NCBI RefSeq assembly: GCF_051622035.1
Contig: NC_135360.1
Span: 27,235,206-27,299,205, forward strand
Origin: Arctopsyche grandis
Lineage: Eukaryota > Arthropoda > Insecta > Trichoptera > Hydropsychidae
DNA length: 64,000 bases
Reading direction: 5' to 3'
Below are positions 36,890-48,239 of the stretch, one piece after another (position 1 is the first letter of the stretch; each line of letters starts with the position of its first letter). Both the position numbers and the translations under genes were made by a program. A model generated the notes under the pieces. That model did no database searches and was not told where the DNA came from. It worked only from the letters and a program-made list of their open reading frames with translations.

Positions 36890-38095
36890 ATGCGAGGATC
36901 CAACCTGAAAAAGCGACTTAACAAGACACTGATAACTACAACCGAAGCTCCTCAACCAGGCTGCTCTCAGACCGCTCAGATGGAGACTGAGTGGCAGTTT
37001 CCAAAACATACGGCAAAGAACGTGAAAGATGTTGCTCCTGAATTTAAAATTCAGGAGAAAAACAAATTTGAAGGGCTCTCGGAAGTTTCCGATGTCCCCA
37101 GAAGCGGTAGAAGAATCCCGCCCATCATCATGACAGCTACTGGCACTCACGGCAGCATGATCGAGTCGATCAAGAAGTTTGTAAAAGACTTCACAATGAC
37201 TTACATTGGTCAAAATAATATCAAGATACAATGTAAAAGTCTTGAAGACTTTAAAAAACTTCGGGATGGATTGACACCGGACCGACAATTCCATATCTTT
37301 TCCAGGAAGGAGGAAAAGGAAATAAAAAGTGTACGTGGCTTGCCGAAATTGCCGGAAGCCGATATTAAAGATGACATCATCAGACAGGGATTCCCAGTAA
37401 CCAAAGTCATACAGATGAAGACGAAGGAGCCTAGGAGCAACGCCACCGAGCTATACTTGGTGTTCTTCGAGCCATCGGTATCGGCAAAGAAGATTAAAGA
37501 TATCCGGTACATCTGTTACACAAAGGTCAGTGTCGTTAAGTATACTAGTAAATCTCAAAATATTACTCAATGTTTCAGATGCCAAGAATATGGACAAGCT
37601 GCGAAAAACTGCAATCGGCAGGCCAAGTGCGTCAAATGTGCCGGCACTCACCTCACCGCACAATGCAATCAAGGAATAGTTAACCCTGCTGTCTGCTCAG
37701 GCTGTTCAGGATCTCACCCCGCTAACTTCAAAGACTGTCCAAAAAGACAGAGCTATCTGAAAATGCTGGAATCGAGGAAGAATCGAGCATCAATTGTCAA
37801 AGCCAACCCTTGGAAACTCCCAGTGGTTCAGCCACAAAATATCCCGGTCGTTAACGATCATAACTTCCCAAAGCTACCGACCATTAAAACTCCTTCACCA
37901 AATATCCCAAATATCCCTAAAAAACCCCACCAACCAACCAATCCCAACATTCAACCAACAACAGACCTAACTTCCATGGCGTCTATGACGAAGATGTTGA
38001 AGATCCTCCAGGAGATTCGTGCCAAGGCCAGCGGTTGCACCGACAAACTAGAGCTGGCACTCATGCTTGTCGAATATCTCGATGTCTTTGATTAA
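36890..38095 (+). CDS. Jockey ORF1, gag-like nucleic-acid-binding protein
   Basis: A 401-codon open frame. The open frame extends upstream to an ATG at 36713, but that codon lies in the target-site duplication outside the element, so the ATG at 36890 (MRGSNLKKRLN) is the probable native start. The N-terminal third is polar. The middle (about residues 115-225) contains KFVKDFTMTYIGQNNIKIQC and DIIRQGFPVTKVIQMK, an RRM-like/pre-C2HC region of Jockey gags. Zinc knuckles follow: CFRCQEYGQAAKNC, CVKCAGTHLTAQC and CSGCSGSHPANFKDC. The first has Gln where the ligand His is expected, so it may not bind zinc; the other two keep Cys-Cys-His-Cys. The C-terminus is Pro/Asn-rich, then helical. The protein would package element RNA. 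The frame is free of stops even though ORF2 is dead. Confidence 0.9.
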   Translation: MRGSNLKKRLNKTLITTTEAPQPGCSQTAQMETEWQFPKHTAKNVKDVAPEFKIQEKNKFEGLSEVSDVPRSGRRIPPIIMTATGTHGSMIESIKKFVKDFTMTYIGQNNIKIQCKSLEDFKKLRDGLTPDRQFHIFSRKEEKEIKSVRGLPKLPEADIKDDIIRQGFPVTKVIQMKTKEPRSNATELYLVFFEPSVSAKKIKDIRYICYTKVSVVKYTSKSQNITQCFRCQEYGQAAKNCNRQAKCVKCAGTHLTAQCNQGIVNPAVCSGCSGSHPANFKDCPKRQSYLKMLESRKNRASIVKANPWKLPVVQPQNIPVVNDHNFPKLPTIKTPSPNIPNIPKKPHQPTNPNIQPTTDLTSMASMTKMLKILQEIRAKASGCTDKLELALMLVEYLDVFD

Positions 38096-40692
38096 CGGGA
38101 GACGCCTGAACATTCTAGCATGGAATGCTCGTGGACTTAAGAATAAGATTGACGAACTAGAGTCGGCGATCGGTGAGTACTGTGTTGACATAGTTTTAAT
38201 CTCCGAGACCTTCTTAAAACCTCCTATCCGTATTAACCTACCTAACTTTAACTGCTATCGCGAAGACCGAGAACAGCATGGAGGGGGAGTTGCCATTTTT
38301 ATAAAATCCTCAATTAAACATTGTCGCGTAATAACTCCGCCACTAAAAAATTTAGAACTAACCGCCATCGAACTAACAATTAACAACACTCGTCACATAG
38401 TAGCATCCGCCTACAATCCTCCCCAAAAACGATTATTAACATCCGATCTTAACAAAATATTTAACATTGGTAGTTCGGAAGTGGTAGCTGGTGACTTTAA
38501 TGCCAAACATCCGTTATGGAGTTGCGTAAACACTGACCAACAAGGCACAACTCTTTTTAAATACATTCAACTAACAGATACAATCTTACTTCATCCGGAT
38601 ACATACACACACTATCCCACAAATAACTCACAACCATCCACACTAGATTTTGTCCTCGTCAAGAACTGCCCAAAAATATCGACACCAAATGCCCTTCAAA
38701 CCCTGTCGTCTGATTATCTCCCGATAATCTTCTCAATCGACGGGAAACCCGAGGAAATCATCAAGCATAGTTGGGATTACGGAAGAGCTAACTGGCGAGA
38801 GTTCAAGTCGTACATAAATGACCAAACCATTCTAACTTCTACCACACTCACAAACAAAACCGAAATCGACAGCTCCATAATACACCTGACGGAATCAATA
38901 ACTCGATCCAAACACCTTCACATACCTAAGACACAATACATTGAACACAAACTAGAGATAACTGACTTTGTTGCAAATCTAATTAAAAGTAAAAATAAAC
39001 TCCGTAAAATTTGACAAACATCAAAAAATCCAGCATTGAAAACATTAATAAATAACCTCACATATCAAATTAAAATTAGAATCAAAGAAATCAAAAATGA
39101 AGCTTGGTCTAAGAAATTAGAAAAATTAAGCTCAGTTGATGGTTCTCTATGGAAATTAGCTAAAGCGATTCGCAGGACAAAAAACTCGATTCCTCCATTA
39201 GATGATGCAGGAATCTCAGTGACGCGTGATTGCGACAAAGCAGAACTATTATGAAAATCTTTCCAAAAACATCACACACTCACACAACATTACAATCACA
39301 ATTAAAATATAAAATTAGTGCATCCGTGTGAAATCCAAAATATAATACGTAATTTAAAAAATAAAAAGGCACCTGGGCGAGATTCAATAGATAACATCAT
39401 AATCAAACAACTTCCGTTTAAAGCTTTAGTCTCACAATCTAAAATATTCAACGCGTGTTTACTCACCGGGTATTTCCCAGAATACTGGAAAACAGCCAAC
39501 GTAATTCCCATACTTAAGCCCGATAAAAGCTCAAAAAACCCGGCCAATTATCGACCCATTAGCTTTCTTTGCACGCTTTCAAAAATTCTGGAAAAAATAA
39601 TCTACACACGTTTACTTAAAGTCGTAAATAAGAAATTAATAAATGAACAATTTGGATTTCGCACTGGACATTCCACGACCCAACAACTAACAAGAATAAC
39701 TGAACACGTGACGACGAACTTTAATATGAAGAGAAGTACCGGAATGGTATGTCTCGACATAGAAAAGGCACGATGGACTCATTCATAAGCTCCTTATTAA
39801 CAAAATACCAAACTACCTAATTCTCATCATCAAATCGTACTTAACTCTTAGAAAGCTAGTGGTTAGCGTAAATAATGAATTATCGTCTCCAAAAATAATC
39901 GCAGCTGCCGTTCCGCAGGGGAGCTTGCTTGGCCCACTCTTGTTCTCCATATATATAAATGACATACCTATTCCAAAAAACTGTCACATAGCCCTATATG
40001 CAGATGATACAGCTTGCTTCACAAGTAGCAAAAAACCAGACACTATTATTAAAAATCTTGAATTTGCAATTAAAACAATGACTGAACACTTCACTAAGTG
40101 GAAAATTCAAATTAATCAAACCAAAACAGACGCCATATTCTTTAGTGTTAGAAAACATAAGCCAAGTTCAGATCTGAAAATCCCCTCTGGAGAAAGTCTG
40201 AAATGGCAGTCAGTAATAAAATATTTAGGAGTAACGTTTGATAAAAGAATGAGATGGGCACCTCACATTGAGGCAGTGAAATGCAAGGCGATGCGGGGTA
40301 TATCCTCAATATATCCAATATTTAATCGCCATAGTTCTTTATCAACGCTAAATAAAATAAAATTATATCGCGCGCTCATATTACCATTATTAACCTATGC
40401 TTCACCTGTATGGAATAACGCCTCGAATACTAACCTTTCCAAGCTCCAAGTAATACAAAATAAATCCCTTAAAATAATTTATAATACACCCATATATACT
40501 AACCTGAAAAAACTGCATGCCATATATAATATTCCGTTTGTTACAGACATTACTAACAAACTAACCAGTAGATTCTATGACAGAATCACTAATAACCATA
40601 CTAACACACTTGTGAAGAGTCTCGGTGATTACAACAAAATGTCTATACCCTTCAGGTATAAACACAGATTACCTAAACACAATCTGCTTTAG
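38067..40692 (+). pseudogene. Jockey ORF2 (endonuclease and reverse transcriptase), inactivated
   Basis: The frame opens MSNISMSLINGRRLNILAWN (a second Met five residues in is also possible). The endonuclease keeps NARGLKNK, SETFLKP, GDFNAKHPLWSC and STLDFVL, but the terminal SDH motif reads SSDYLPI, with Tyr replacing the catalytic His. In the same frame there are stops at 39012-39014 (TGA), 39252-39254 (TGA) and 39303-39305 (TAA). The reverse transcriptase then runs from LKNKKAPGRDSIDN through ANYRPISFLCTLSKILEK to LDIEKA, where about 17 bases appear to be missing (near 39770). This removes the motif A aspartate region and shifts the frame by one. The rest is open: VPQGSLLGPLLFSIYINDIP, LYADDTACF, LGVTFDKRMRWAPHI and the C-terminal region to 40692. 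Confidence 0.92.
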
Positions 40693-40953
40693 GTCATCGA
40701 CTTTAGAGAGTCTTTAATTAATATTATGTATTAGATGTATTATGAACATTTATAAGGATTGTAAATAGGTTTTTGAGCTCTTTTTCCTATTATGCTTTAG
40801 ATTAACATTAGAATAATATAATACTGTGATTACTAACCAAATTAAATTAAAATTGTAAAATAGAAAATGATTAGTAGATCAGTAGCTATTAAAATAGATA
40901 TAAGATGTATTGTGAACATAATTTCGTAATAATAAAAAGCATTTAAAAATCAA

Positions 40954-40965
40954 ATTGTTTGGAAT
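40954..40965. repeat. Right 12-bp target-site duplication of the Jockey element
   Basis: ATTGTTTGGAAT, identical to 36712-36723. Confidence 0.93.
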
Positions 40966-41561
40966 AATTACGTCTAAAGCTATGTGCGCACGCAAAGGAA
41001 CAAACTAATCAGAATAGCTCATCTGTATTTAATTTAAGGAAATTAATAATATTCGCTTAAATTAAGACTGAAAATTGTGTTAAGAGACGTGAAAAGCCGT
41101 TGTCAACGATGTTATCTGAGAAATCTCTTTGAAATTAACAACGTTCATTAAATAATTAACTTTGCTTCCAGAAAATGCGTCCGAAGTTTGACGATGTACT
41201 TCGGACGCATTTGTTTGACGTTTAAATTGTAAATCAAATTAAAATAAATAATGATTTCTGTTTTTATTTATAGAAATATTTTAAGTTGGGTGTCTATACA
41301 ATAATGAATATAATCACTATTAAATTTACTTGCTGTACATATATTGATTGAAAATAGCCAAACTTTTCAAATTAAAATTGTTTTTGGTGTATAAGAAAAC
41401 TTATAAAGTGGAATACTAATTTAAATTCATGTATCGTTTCGTTAATTTAATTAAAATATTTTAGAAAAATTTTAATTATTTGGAATAGTTTCTGGTGGAA
41501 AAATTAAAGTTTCTCTTATATATTTGTGATGAAAATTCTCTCTATGATTCCTTATTATAAT
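40966..41561. other. Non-coding stretch with one hairpin
   Basis: AT-rich with no gene. Holds the perfect hairpin at 41173-41212. Confidence 0.45.
41173..41212. repeat. Perfect 15-bp inverted repeat, 10-nt loop
   Basis: AAATGCGTCCGAAGT (41173-41187) and ACTTCGGACGCATTT (41198-41212) are exact reverse complements. TTTGACG occurs at the start of the loop and again just after the right arm, so the structure may come from a templated inverted duplication. Confidence 0.95.
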
Positions 41562-41640
41562 TTTTTTTTTAATTTTATTTAATATATACCAGAAAGGCCT
41601 AACAGGTAAACCCAATGCGCCTTTCTGGCCAAAGACAATT
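41562..41640 (-). mobile_element. SINE 3'-end fragment with conserved hairpin
   Basis: On the minus strand: GGCCAGAAAGGCGCATTGGG, TTTACCTGTTAGG, CCTTTCTGGTATATATT, then an AAATAAAATTAAAA tail. The same hairpin (CCAGRAAGG/CCTTYCTGG around a TTTACCTGT loop) ends the SINE at 47676-48125. Confidence 0.75.
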
Positions 41641-41759
41641 ATATAAACATATATGTACACCATCCATATATGTATACACAAATACTTACACGTATACACA
41701 AATACACATACATACATACATAAATATAAAAATACACATATATACATATACATACATAC

Positions 41760-42588
41760 TAGGGTTTCTGTATTCCCGGACTTTTTCTATTCCCGGGACA
41801 CGGGATGGAGCCCGGGATCGTTCCCGGGATTTCCGGGATCCCGGGACACACATAAAAAACCTTTTTTTTTCAATATAATATATTTTTTATTAATAAAAAA
41901 AATATTAATTTATTTACATTTTTCTTTTTTAAGTCGAGGTTATTTTTGTTTACGTTATTGTGCATAGTTGTCTTTGATAACTCCTTATTTAATTCTTCAT
42001 TCATCGTCAAACACATAATTGTTTCATCTTCATCCGAATCTAAAGCAGTTTCTTCCATTGTGGAATCGTCAATACAAGAAGGATATACTCGCTTCATAAT
42101 AGTTGCACCATAGGATATATGTACATTCGCTTTTATTACAATATTTAAAGAATGTTTTGTTCGGTATAAAATTAGAATTATTTAAAATTTGTGTTAAAAA
42201 AAACAGTTTTAGGCTCTTATTTCTTCGATTTTAATTTTCAATTCTCGGAATAATTCATCAGTAAGGTCAAGTCCTTCAGTATTGAGATTTTCCAAAAATA
42301 GAATTACAAGAAACGATTTTGGCCAAACGCACAGAACCATTATGCTTATAAAACTTCCACGTTCGGGGAATGCGCTGTACTTACTGCTAAAAAACAAACC
42401 TTTGAGAATATATTACGATTCTTTTTTGAATTTGATTTATTATTTCCCTTGGTCGTGAAAATATTGTATATTTTCAAGATTTTTTTAAATTCAATTCCCG
42501 GGATTCGAGATAAGAATTCCCGGAACACGGGACAACAAAAATTCCGTGAATTTCCGGGAATGTCTGTCGACCCGGATCAGAAACCCTA
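41760..42588. mobile_element. hAT-like element with TAGGGTTTCTG ends
   Basis: The left end TAGGGTTTCTGTATTCCCGG and right end CCGGATCAGAAACCCTA form an inverted repeat. Flanking octamers ATACATAC and ATAAATAC match at 7 of 8 positions, as for an aged hAT duplication. Subterminal regions are full of CCCGGGA words. Minus-strand frames inside (41870-42097, acidic; 42209-42528) may be transposase remnants but show no diagnostic motif, so the copy is defective. Confidence 0.7.
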
Positions 42589-42618
42589 ATAAATACACAC
42601 CTACACATATATATTCAC

Positions 42619-42797
<179 letters not shown>

Positions 42798-42803
<6 letters not shown>

Positions 42804-44128
42804 CACATGCATACATACAAATACATACATCCATATACATACACACATTATACATGCATATACACATAAACACATAAATAAAGATAAATTACTCATATAT
42901 ATAAAAATAAAAAATAGCATAGGTACATGTATAAATAAAGATAAAACCAACATACATACACATTATGCTAAATAATATTACAAAATGAAAACAACATGTG
43001 TAAATATGTAGCTAGAAGTCATTTAAAATATGCTGCCTGACAGAACTGTACGATGCAGTTAAAACATCAAGGAAACAAAATATATGTATTATGATATGTA
43101 AAACGAAGGAAATAAAAACAGCGATAAAATACATACGTATGTATAATATGTACTACATACATTGATTTTTGATTGAAATATTTTAATTTTTCGCATTAAA
43201 ATATTCTAAAACATTCTAAATATAAATATAAATATTTAAATATTATAAAATATTAATATTGAAATATTATAAAATATTAATATCAAATATTTTAAAATAT
43301 TATAAAATATATATTTTAAAATATTCTTCAATGTTAAATTTACTATGCATCGAAATTGCTATAAAGTTTTATTAATGTAAAAAGAATATTAGAAAACTCC
43401 AAGTATAGAGTTGAATTATTTTCTAAAATATACTGTAGAGACTTTTTTTTAAATCTATTTAATTTTTTTTGATATTAGTATTATTTACTAGTCGTTGGTT
43501 GCCGCAGTAAAATCCTCTAGTGGCCGGACTTCAGAGCCACTGGTTTAGTTACATATCGACTTGCAATTTATAGAATTTATCTATAATACATAATAGATAT
43601 TAGGATATCTTTGGAATTTTAGCTGTATTTGGAATTAAGCTATTATGTATGTTTTTAAATGTATAAGAACAGCAACGACATTTCTACAAAATTTTATATT
43701 ATTGAATGCATTAAGTTTTCGAAAGATGGCACTAGTATTTTCCTAAAATGTCGGAAATAATTTTTGAAAAATGGTAAAATACAATTAAAAGACAAAAAAA
43801 ACGAAAAGAAAAATAAAATGATAAAATTTTGTAATAAAAAGTGCAAAATTAAAAGAAAATAAGCAAAGACAAAAACCATGTCATTATTTTGTTTATGTAC
43901 TTTGATATTTGCAGCTTCAAAGCTTTATAGTTAACACTATAGATGCCATTAAATAAACCACAAGAATTTATTCAAAAACAAAAAAATAGCATTACATATT
44001 TCATATTAGTTACATTTCTAAGATAAGTATATCACAAACAAAATGTTCTCTATATTCAATATATTTTTGACATCAAAAACAAGTTAAAAAAAAAACAACT
44101 AATAAATTTTCTAAAAGTATATACATAC
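42798..44128. other. AT-rich non-coding stretch
   Basis: Contains an imperfect minisatellite of AAATATTATAAAATATTAAT-like units at 43183-43325. At about 43505-43542 there is a hAT-like end, minus-strand CAGTGGCTCTGAAGTCCGGC, without a visible partner. Nothing else is supported. Confidence 0.45.
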
Positions 44129-44189
44129 ATACATACAAAGATATATCATTACTATTTTTGGTAATGTAATGATATATCTTTGTATGTAT
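44129..44189. repeat. Perfect 24-bp inverted repeat, 13-nt spacer
   Basis: Arms 44129-44152 and 44166-44189 are exact reverse complements, with core ACAAAGATATATCATTAC, around TATTTTTGGTAAT. No transposon hallmark is present. Confidence 0.95.
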
Positions 44190-44449
44190 TGAGCTCCAAA
44201 ATTCCCCTTTCCTCTCCTTGAGAAGTGCATTTCATAATATTATTTATATCAATATATTTTTGCTACCTTGAATATATTGTATCTATATGTAAATTATTTC
44301 ACTATGCTTTATTAGTATTTTTTTAAGATTGTTATATTTTATTTGAAATTTCCTGACATATGCATATATTGAGTGAGTGAATAAGTTCGTGCCTGATTTT
44401 CATTTTACATATTTTAAACGATAAACAAGCACGAACTTATACAAGCTTC
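44190..44449. other. AT-rich non-coding stretch
   Basis: No feature supported. An inverted pair AAGTTCGTGC/GCACGAACTT spans 44381-44440. Confidence 0.4.
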
Positions 44450-44665
44450 CGATTCGGTGATTATTGGTCACAAAGTACTCGTCCAAAAGTCACTAAAATC
44501 TCTATAACGGAACATCTGGCAGCCGAAAAGTCCATCATACTAACGATAACTATCATACTAACGAAAATTCAAGAGCCAAATATTGTGTATTCGCGATTTT
44601 CATGGCAAAAATTGTCTTTGTGACCACCGCAATGTGACTAATAATCCAATTACTGAGCTTCCAAT
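44450..44665 (+). repeat. Dispersed repeat F, copy 2
   Basis: CGGTGATTATTGGTCACAAA, AAGTCACTAAAATCTCTATA, ACGGAACATCTGGCAGCC, TACTAACGA and GTATTCGCGATTTTCATGGC with CCGCAATGTGAC parallels 15718-15895. A small internal duplication of ATCATACTAACGA distinguishes this copy. Confidence 0.65.
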
Positions 44666-45764
44666 ATATAATATGTATGCACGATCAAGGTGTATGTATG
44701 TACTTATTTTAGATACATTTTTTTTTATTTCCGACTGTACCCAGGCACGAGCAATTTTTTTTTGCAACTACTGCAAAATTATTTTCTACAGTACATATAT
44801 AAAACATGCGACATTTCCGACCGAGGTAATCTATTGTCGCATCCATTACCTAGAGCTTCGTTATCTACCACAAAGAGCAACGTACAGCTTACATTTCATA
44901 AAGTATGGATGGTCAATGGTAAGTTTATGCAGGGTCCTCTCCCATTTGCTCAGATTGAGACCAGTATTTATTGCAAAAAAAGGTTTTACCATGGGTGTCT
45001 TCGTACCTTAGAGAAAATCTAGCAGGATCGTAACAAAACCCCCTCCCCTTTTTTGTCCTTTCACATAAATACGTACATATGTACATACATTATTTTTACA
45101 TATCGCCATTACGTATTTCTACTTATTAAATTTATATACGACACGCGTAGACGGACTTTTTGTATAAGTAAACACAATCTTAGAAAATGTACCTTTGTTT
45201 GAATAAACTAACACGTAATATTTGTGAATCAATATTGCGTTTTTTCCCCTTTGTAATATTACAGGAATATAATATGTATAATATTGTTAAATCGTTTCAG
45301 GCCCCGTGTGTTTCGCGTAACTAAAATACCGAATACATAGTACTCGGGCCAATCTTGAATTTTTCGGGAAATATTTTCAACAGACACGTCCTATTACGGT
45401 TATTGAAAAAAGCAATAACGGCATACCGCGTGAAACAATATATTATCGAGAGGTTCCCGTTTCCACCTGAAGATTGATATCGCGGATGAAGGAACACTTA
45501 CTAGTGCAAAAGCACCAGCCAACTCTGTTCTGGAGACATTTTTACAAATTTCGCACGGAAGAGAAAAAAATAAAAATACATAATACACCCTCTGAAGCCA
45601 TGTAACAAAATATTTTTCGCATTAAACATTATATTTCGAAGAATATCTTTGGGAGATAACGCTCAAGCGAAACCGCCTCGACAACAAGCGAGAAAATGCG
45701 GAAATTAAACGTATGATCTAAATTTAGGACAAGATAACATCGATATGTAACAACGACTTTTATT
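44666..45764. other. Non-coding stretch
   Basis: Two overlapping plus-strand open frames (44583-45011 and 44690-45022) have no recognised domain, and the first begins inside repeat F. The interval from 45300 to 45600 is less AT-rich but gives no convincing exon. Confidence 0.4.
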
Positions 45765-46205
45765 CTCAAAAAAAATCTCAGGAACATGAAAAAATTATTA
45801 TTTTGAATAAAAACACAATTTTTTTTTTACTACCGCCATCTATGTTTAAAATTAATGGCTACCAACTGTCACCGAGATTAAAAAACTTCGGACCTGAAAT
45901 TCTTCTTAAACGATATTTTATCTCTATCGTAATGGCGGAGGCTCCATTTATAATGGCGGAGCAATATGGCAAAGTATGAAAACGATCGGATAAGAGGTAA
46001 ACTTTTTCCTGAATTGTAATCGTAAGTGAAACGTAAAGGAGGTATGTAAAAAATGACGATTTCTGAAACGCTTCCACCATACAAACACCCATTGCGGCGC
46101 GCGCGTTTTGTATGGCGACTATCGAGTGAAATGGTGACTTTGAATTCTAGTTAATCAGTCAAAACTTATCATAATTGATCCAAATAAACTTCATAATCAC
46201 TTAAT
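45765..46205 (+). repeat. Dispersed repeat E, copy 2
   Basis: Shares AAAATCTCAGGAACATGAAA, TGACGATTTCTGAAACGCTT, CCACCATACAAACACCCATT, GTTTTGTATGGCGACTATCG, TGGTGACTTTGAATTCTAGT with 7790-7985, plus an interior absent from that copy. Function and class unknown. Confidence 0.6.
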
Positions 46206-46919
46206 TTGCGCGAGCAGGATACAATTAATGAGGATTAATGTGCGCGCGCAGAATACGGGAGGAAAAGCATGTTCCTCTTGTTCCTGTTGTATCTTTCGAT
46301 TTTCGATCTTTGCCTTCCGATATTGGCGTTTTCGGGCGTTTCACTTTCGGTCCCGCGATGGAGACCGAGCATATGTACATACATGTAAATTGAATCTTCA
46401 ACAACCATTTGAAGGTACAATTACTAAACGATTCTTTACGATATTAATTGATGAAAATTAATCGATCGAATAATTAATAGAGCTAAATTATAATTTATCG
46501 GGAAGGAATTTATGTAAGCCCGTTAGATATTTTAATATCAGATTGCAGAATTATAAAGGTCACAAAGTGAGTGGGCTTTGCTATAAACCTGTATATCGTA
46601 GGTATATGGAACTGTAAATACGGTCGCCAATTTTCTGAGAGATATTATAGTTGCCAAGGTTATAAGGTTAAGCCTTAAACCGTACCCGATAAGATTAAGT
46701 TAAGATCGTGTCATGTTAACTACGCATATACACTATCATATTTTAATATGAACATGTAATATACTATTTGAACCCATTCATGTTAATTTAATTATTTATA
46801 GATCGTAATTATTAATTTTTATTTATAATTTTAAGATAAGTGGTATTGGAACTGCTACAAAATTTACTCGACTTACTAAATATGAAAATATTGGATCTAT
46901 AGTATGGACATAAGTATAT
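46206..46919. other. Non-coding stretch
   Basis: No supported gene. GC content rises briefly around 46225-46370 (GTGCGCGCGCAGAATACGGG). Confidence 0.4.
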
Positions 46920-47631
46920 GTTATTGTAAGTGAAATTATTATTTCGCTGACTTAAGCACTGAGGACGGATGTCACAATATAATTAAAAATTCCCTTTACA
47001 CTGTCAGTGAATTTGTAATTCTAATTACAACGTATTACCAACCCTAACAACCCAAACTTAAATAAATAAAACCAACCGCTATTTAACCTAACCTAGCATA
47101 AACCTTGACGTTTTATAGAAATCATAACCAGTAACATTTTCACTCCGCATAGTTCATTGAAATCATATCCAATTACATTTTCAATGGCCCCCATTGGCGA
47201 AATTATAAGTTTTGATAGTTGGATGATAGTGCGTTGCCGACACGAATCGCGCCACCCCACGTCACAACTTCACTCTTCTCTACCCCCACCCAAACCAACT
47301 CTAACTTAACCTAATCTAGCCTAAACTTAAATAAATAAGTGTAGGGTGCTAAGATATTGTGATGTGTTTGCTTCCGCATCCATTCCCACACATGCGGCAT
47401 CAAAAAAAGCTAAATCGAAACAGATGTGGACCATGAAGAGAGTGGAATGGATTGTGGGTTGTGGGGAGGGGTGACGCGATTCGTGTCAGCGACACACTAT
47501 CATCCAACTGTCAAAAATTATAATTTCACTAATAGGGGCCAGTGAAAATGTTTGGATATGATTTCACTGAACTATACCCAGTGAAAATGTAACTGGTTAT
47601 GCAACTTCAGTGAAATTATAATTTAACTGTA
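46920..47631. mobile_element. Foldback MITE with about 150-bp inner inverted repeats
   Basis: The left arm (about 47119-47272) carries ATAACCAGTAACATTTTCAC, GAAATCATATCCAATTACAT, GGCCCCCATTGGCGAAATTA, TAGTTGGATGATAGTGCGTT and GCCGACACGAATCGCGCCAC. The right arm (about 47457-47605) is the imperfect reverse complement: GGTGACGCGATTCGTGTCAG, ACTATCATCCAACTGTC, GGATATGATTTCACTGAA, AACTGGTTAT. Outer segments (AGTGAAATTATTATTTCGCT versus CAGTGAAATTATAATTTAAC) also pair. No coding capacity. Confidence 0.85.
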
Positions 47632-47675
47632 ACATATAGTATAGTATACCTATGTATATAATACATATGTATATT

Positions 47676-48125
47676 AGCCAGCAGCATAGCTCGGTCATTA
47701 AGCTTCTGCCTAGTACCGCGAGGCGCCGGGTGAGCTGACCTCAATTGAAAATAATTTTTCAGAGTATATCTGTAGTATGTACTGACAGTATGGTCAGACT
47801 TGGATATTTGTGACTCCGGGTCGATCGTTTCCTATCAGAGTTTGTCAATTTTTCTGATTTCATAGTTGAAACGATTCCCGATTAAATTGGCTTAAAACCT
47901 TCCTATCTACTATGTTGCCAATATTTGAGAATGGTTAATTTATAATAAAGTTTATGTAAAATTCATAGATGTCTCCTTAATTAAGAGTTTTCAGTGTCTC
48001 GTAATTCATTGACTTGTGTAATAAAAATGCTGCTTTTTTTGTAATTGGCCAGGAAGGTGAATTGGGGTTTACCTGTAAGGCCTTCCTGGTATATATGTAC
48101 ATATGTAAAAAATAAACAAATAAAT
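47676..48125 (+). mobile_element. SINE, near full length
   Basis: The head GCCAGCAGCATAGCTCGGTC with GCGAGGCGCCGGGTGAGCTG looks like a degenerate tRNA. The body GTGACTCCGGGTCGATCGTT, TCCTATCAGAGTTTGTCAAT and GTTGAAACG is shared with other copies. The 3' hairpin CCAGGAAGG (48049-48057) / CCTTCCTGG (48081-48089) with a TTTACCTGT loop is followed by an AAATAAACAAATAAATAAAT tail. Confidence 0.82.
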
Positions 48126-48239
48126 AAATTAAATATGTACATTTTAAGTTTCATTTTCATTACAAACGGGGTCGTTGAGTTTTACAGAAACTATTCATAC
48201 CATTTTGCTTAAATTAATTAACCAAAAAAGGCTCCGATA

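Larger units (their letters stand above)
36724..40953 (+). mobile_element. Complete Jockey-clade non-LTR retrotransposon
   Basis: A 4230-base element between two exact copies of ATTGTTTGGAAT. It starts CACTCGTCTCTCGACGCTCC, has ORF1 with three zinc-knuckle-like motifs, ORF2 overlapping ORF1 by about 29 bases, and a 3' UTR of about 260 bases ending ATAATAAAAAGCATTTAAAA. The gag-like ORF1, the ORF1/ORF2 overlap and the RT motifs are those of the Jockey clade. ORF2 carries nonsense codons and a frame change, so the copy cannot move by itself. A reverse-oriented fragment of its 3' end lies at 58672-58795. Confidence 0.95.

Noticed and set aside
36830..37672. Minus-strand open frames opposite Jockey ORF1
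   Set aside because: Shadows of the ORF1 codons; no independent motif.
44583..45022. 142- and 110-codon plus-strand open frames
   Set aside because: The first starts inside a dispersed repeat, neither has a recognised domain, and their composition is that of random frames in a moderately AT-rich tract.
47080..47340. CCTAACCTA words as insect telomeric (TTAGG)n repeats
   Set aside because: Only two partial units occur, inside a foldback element; not a telomeric array.
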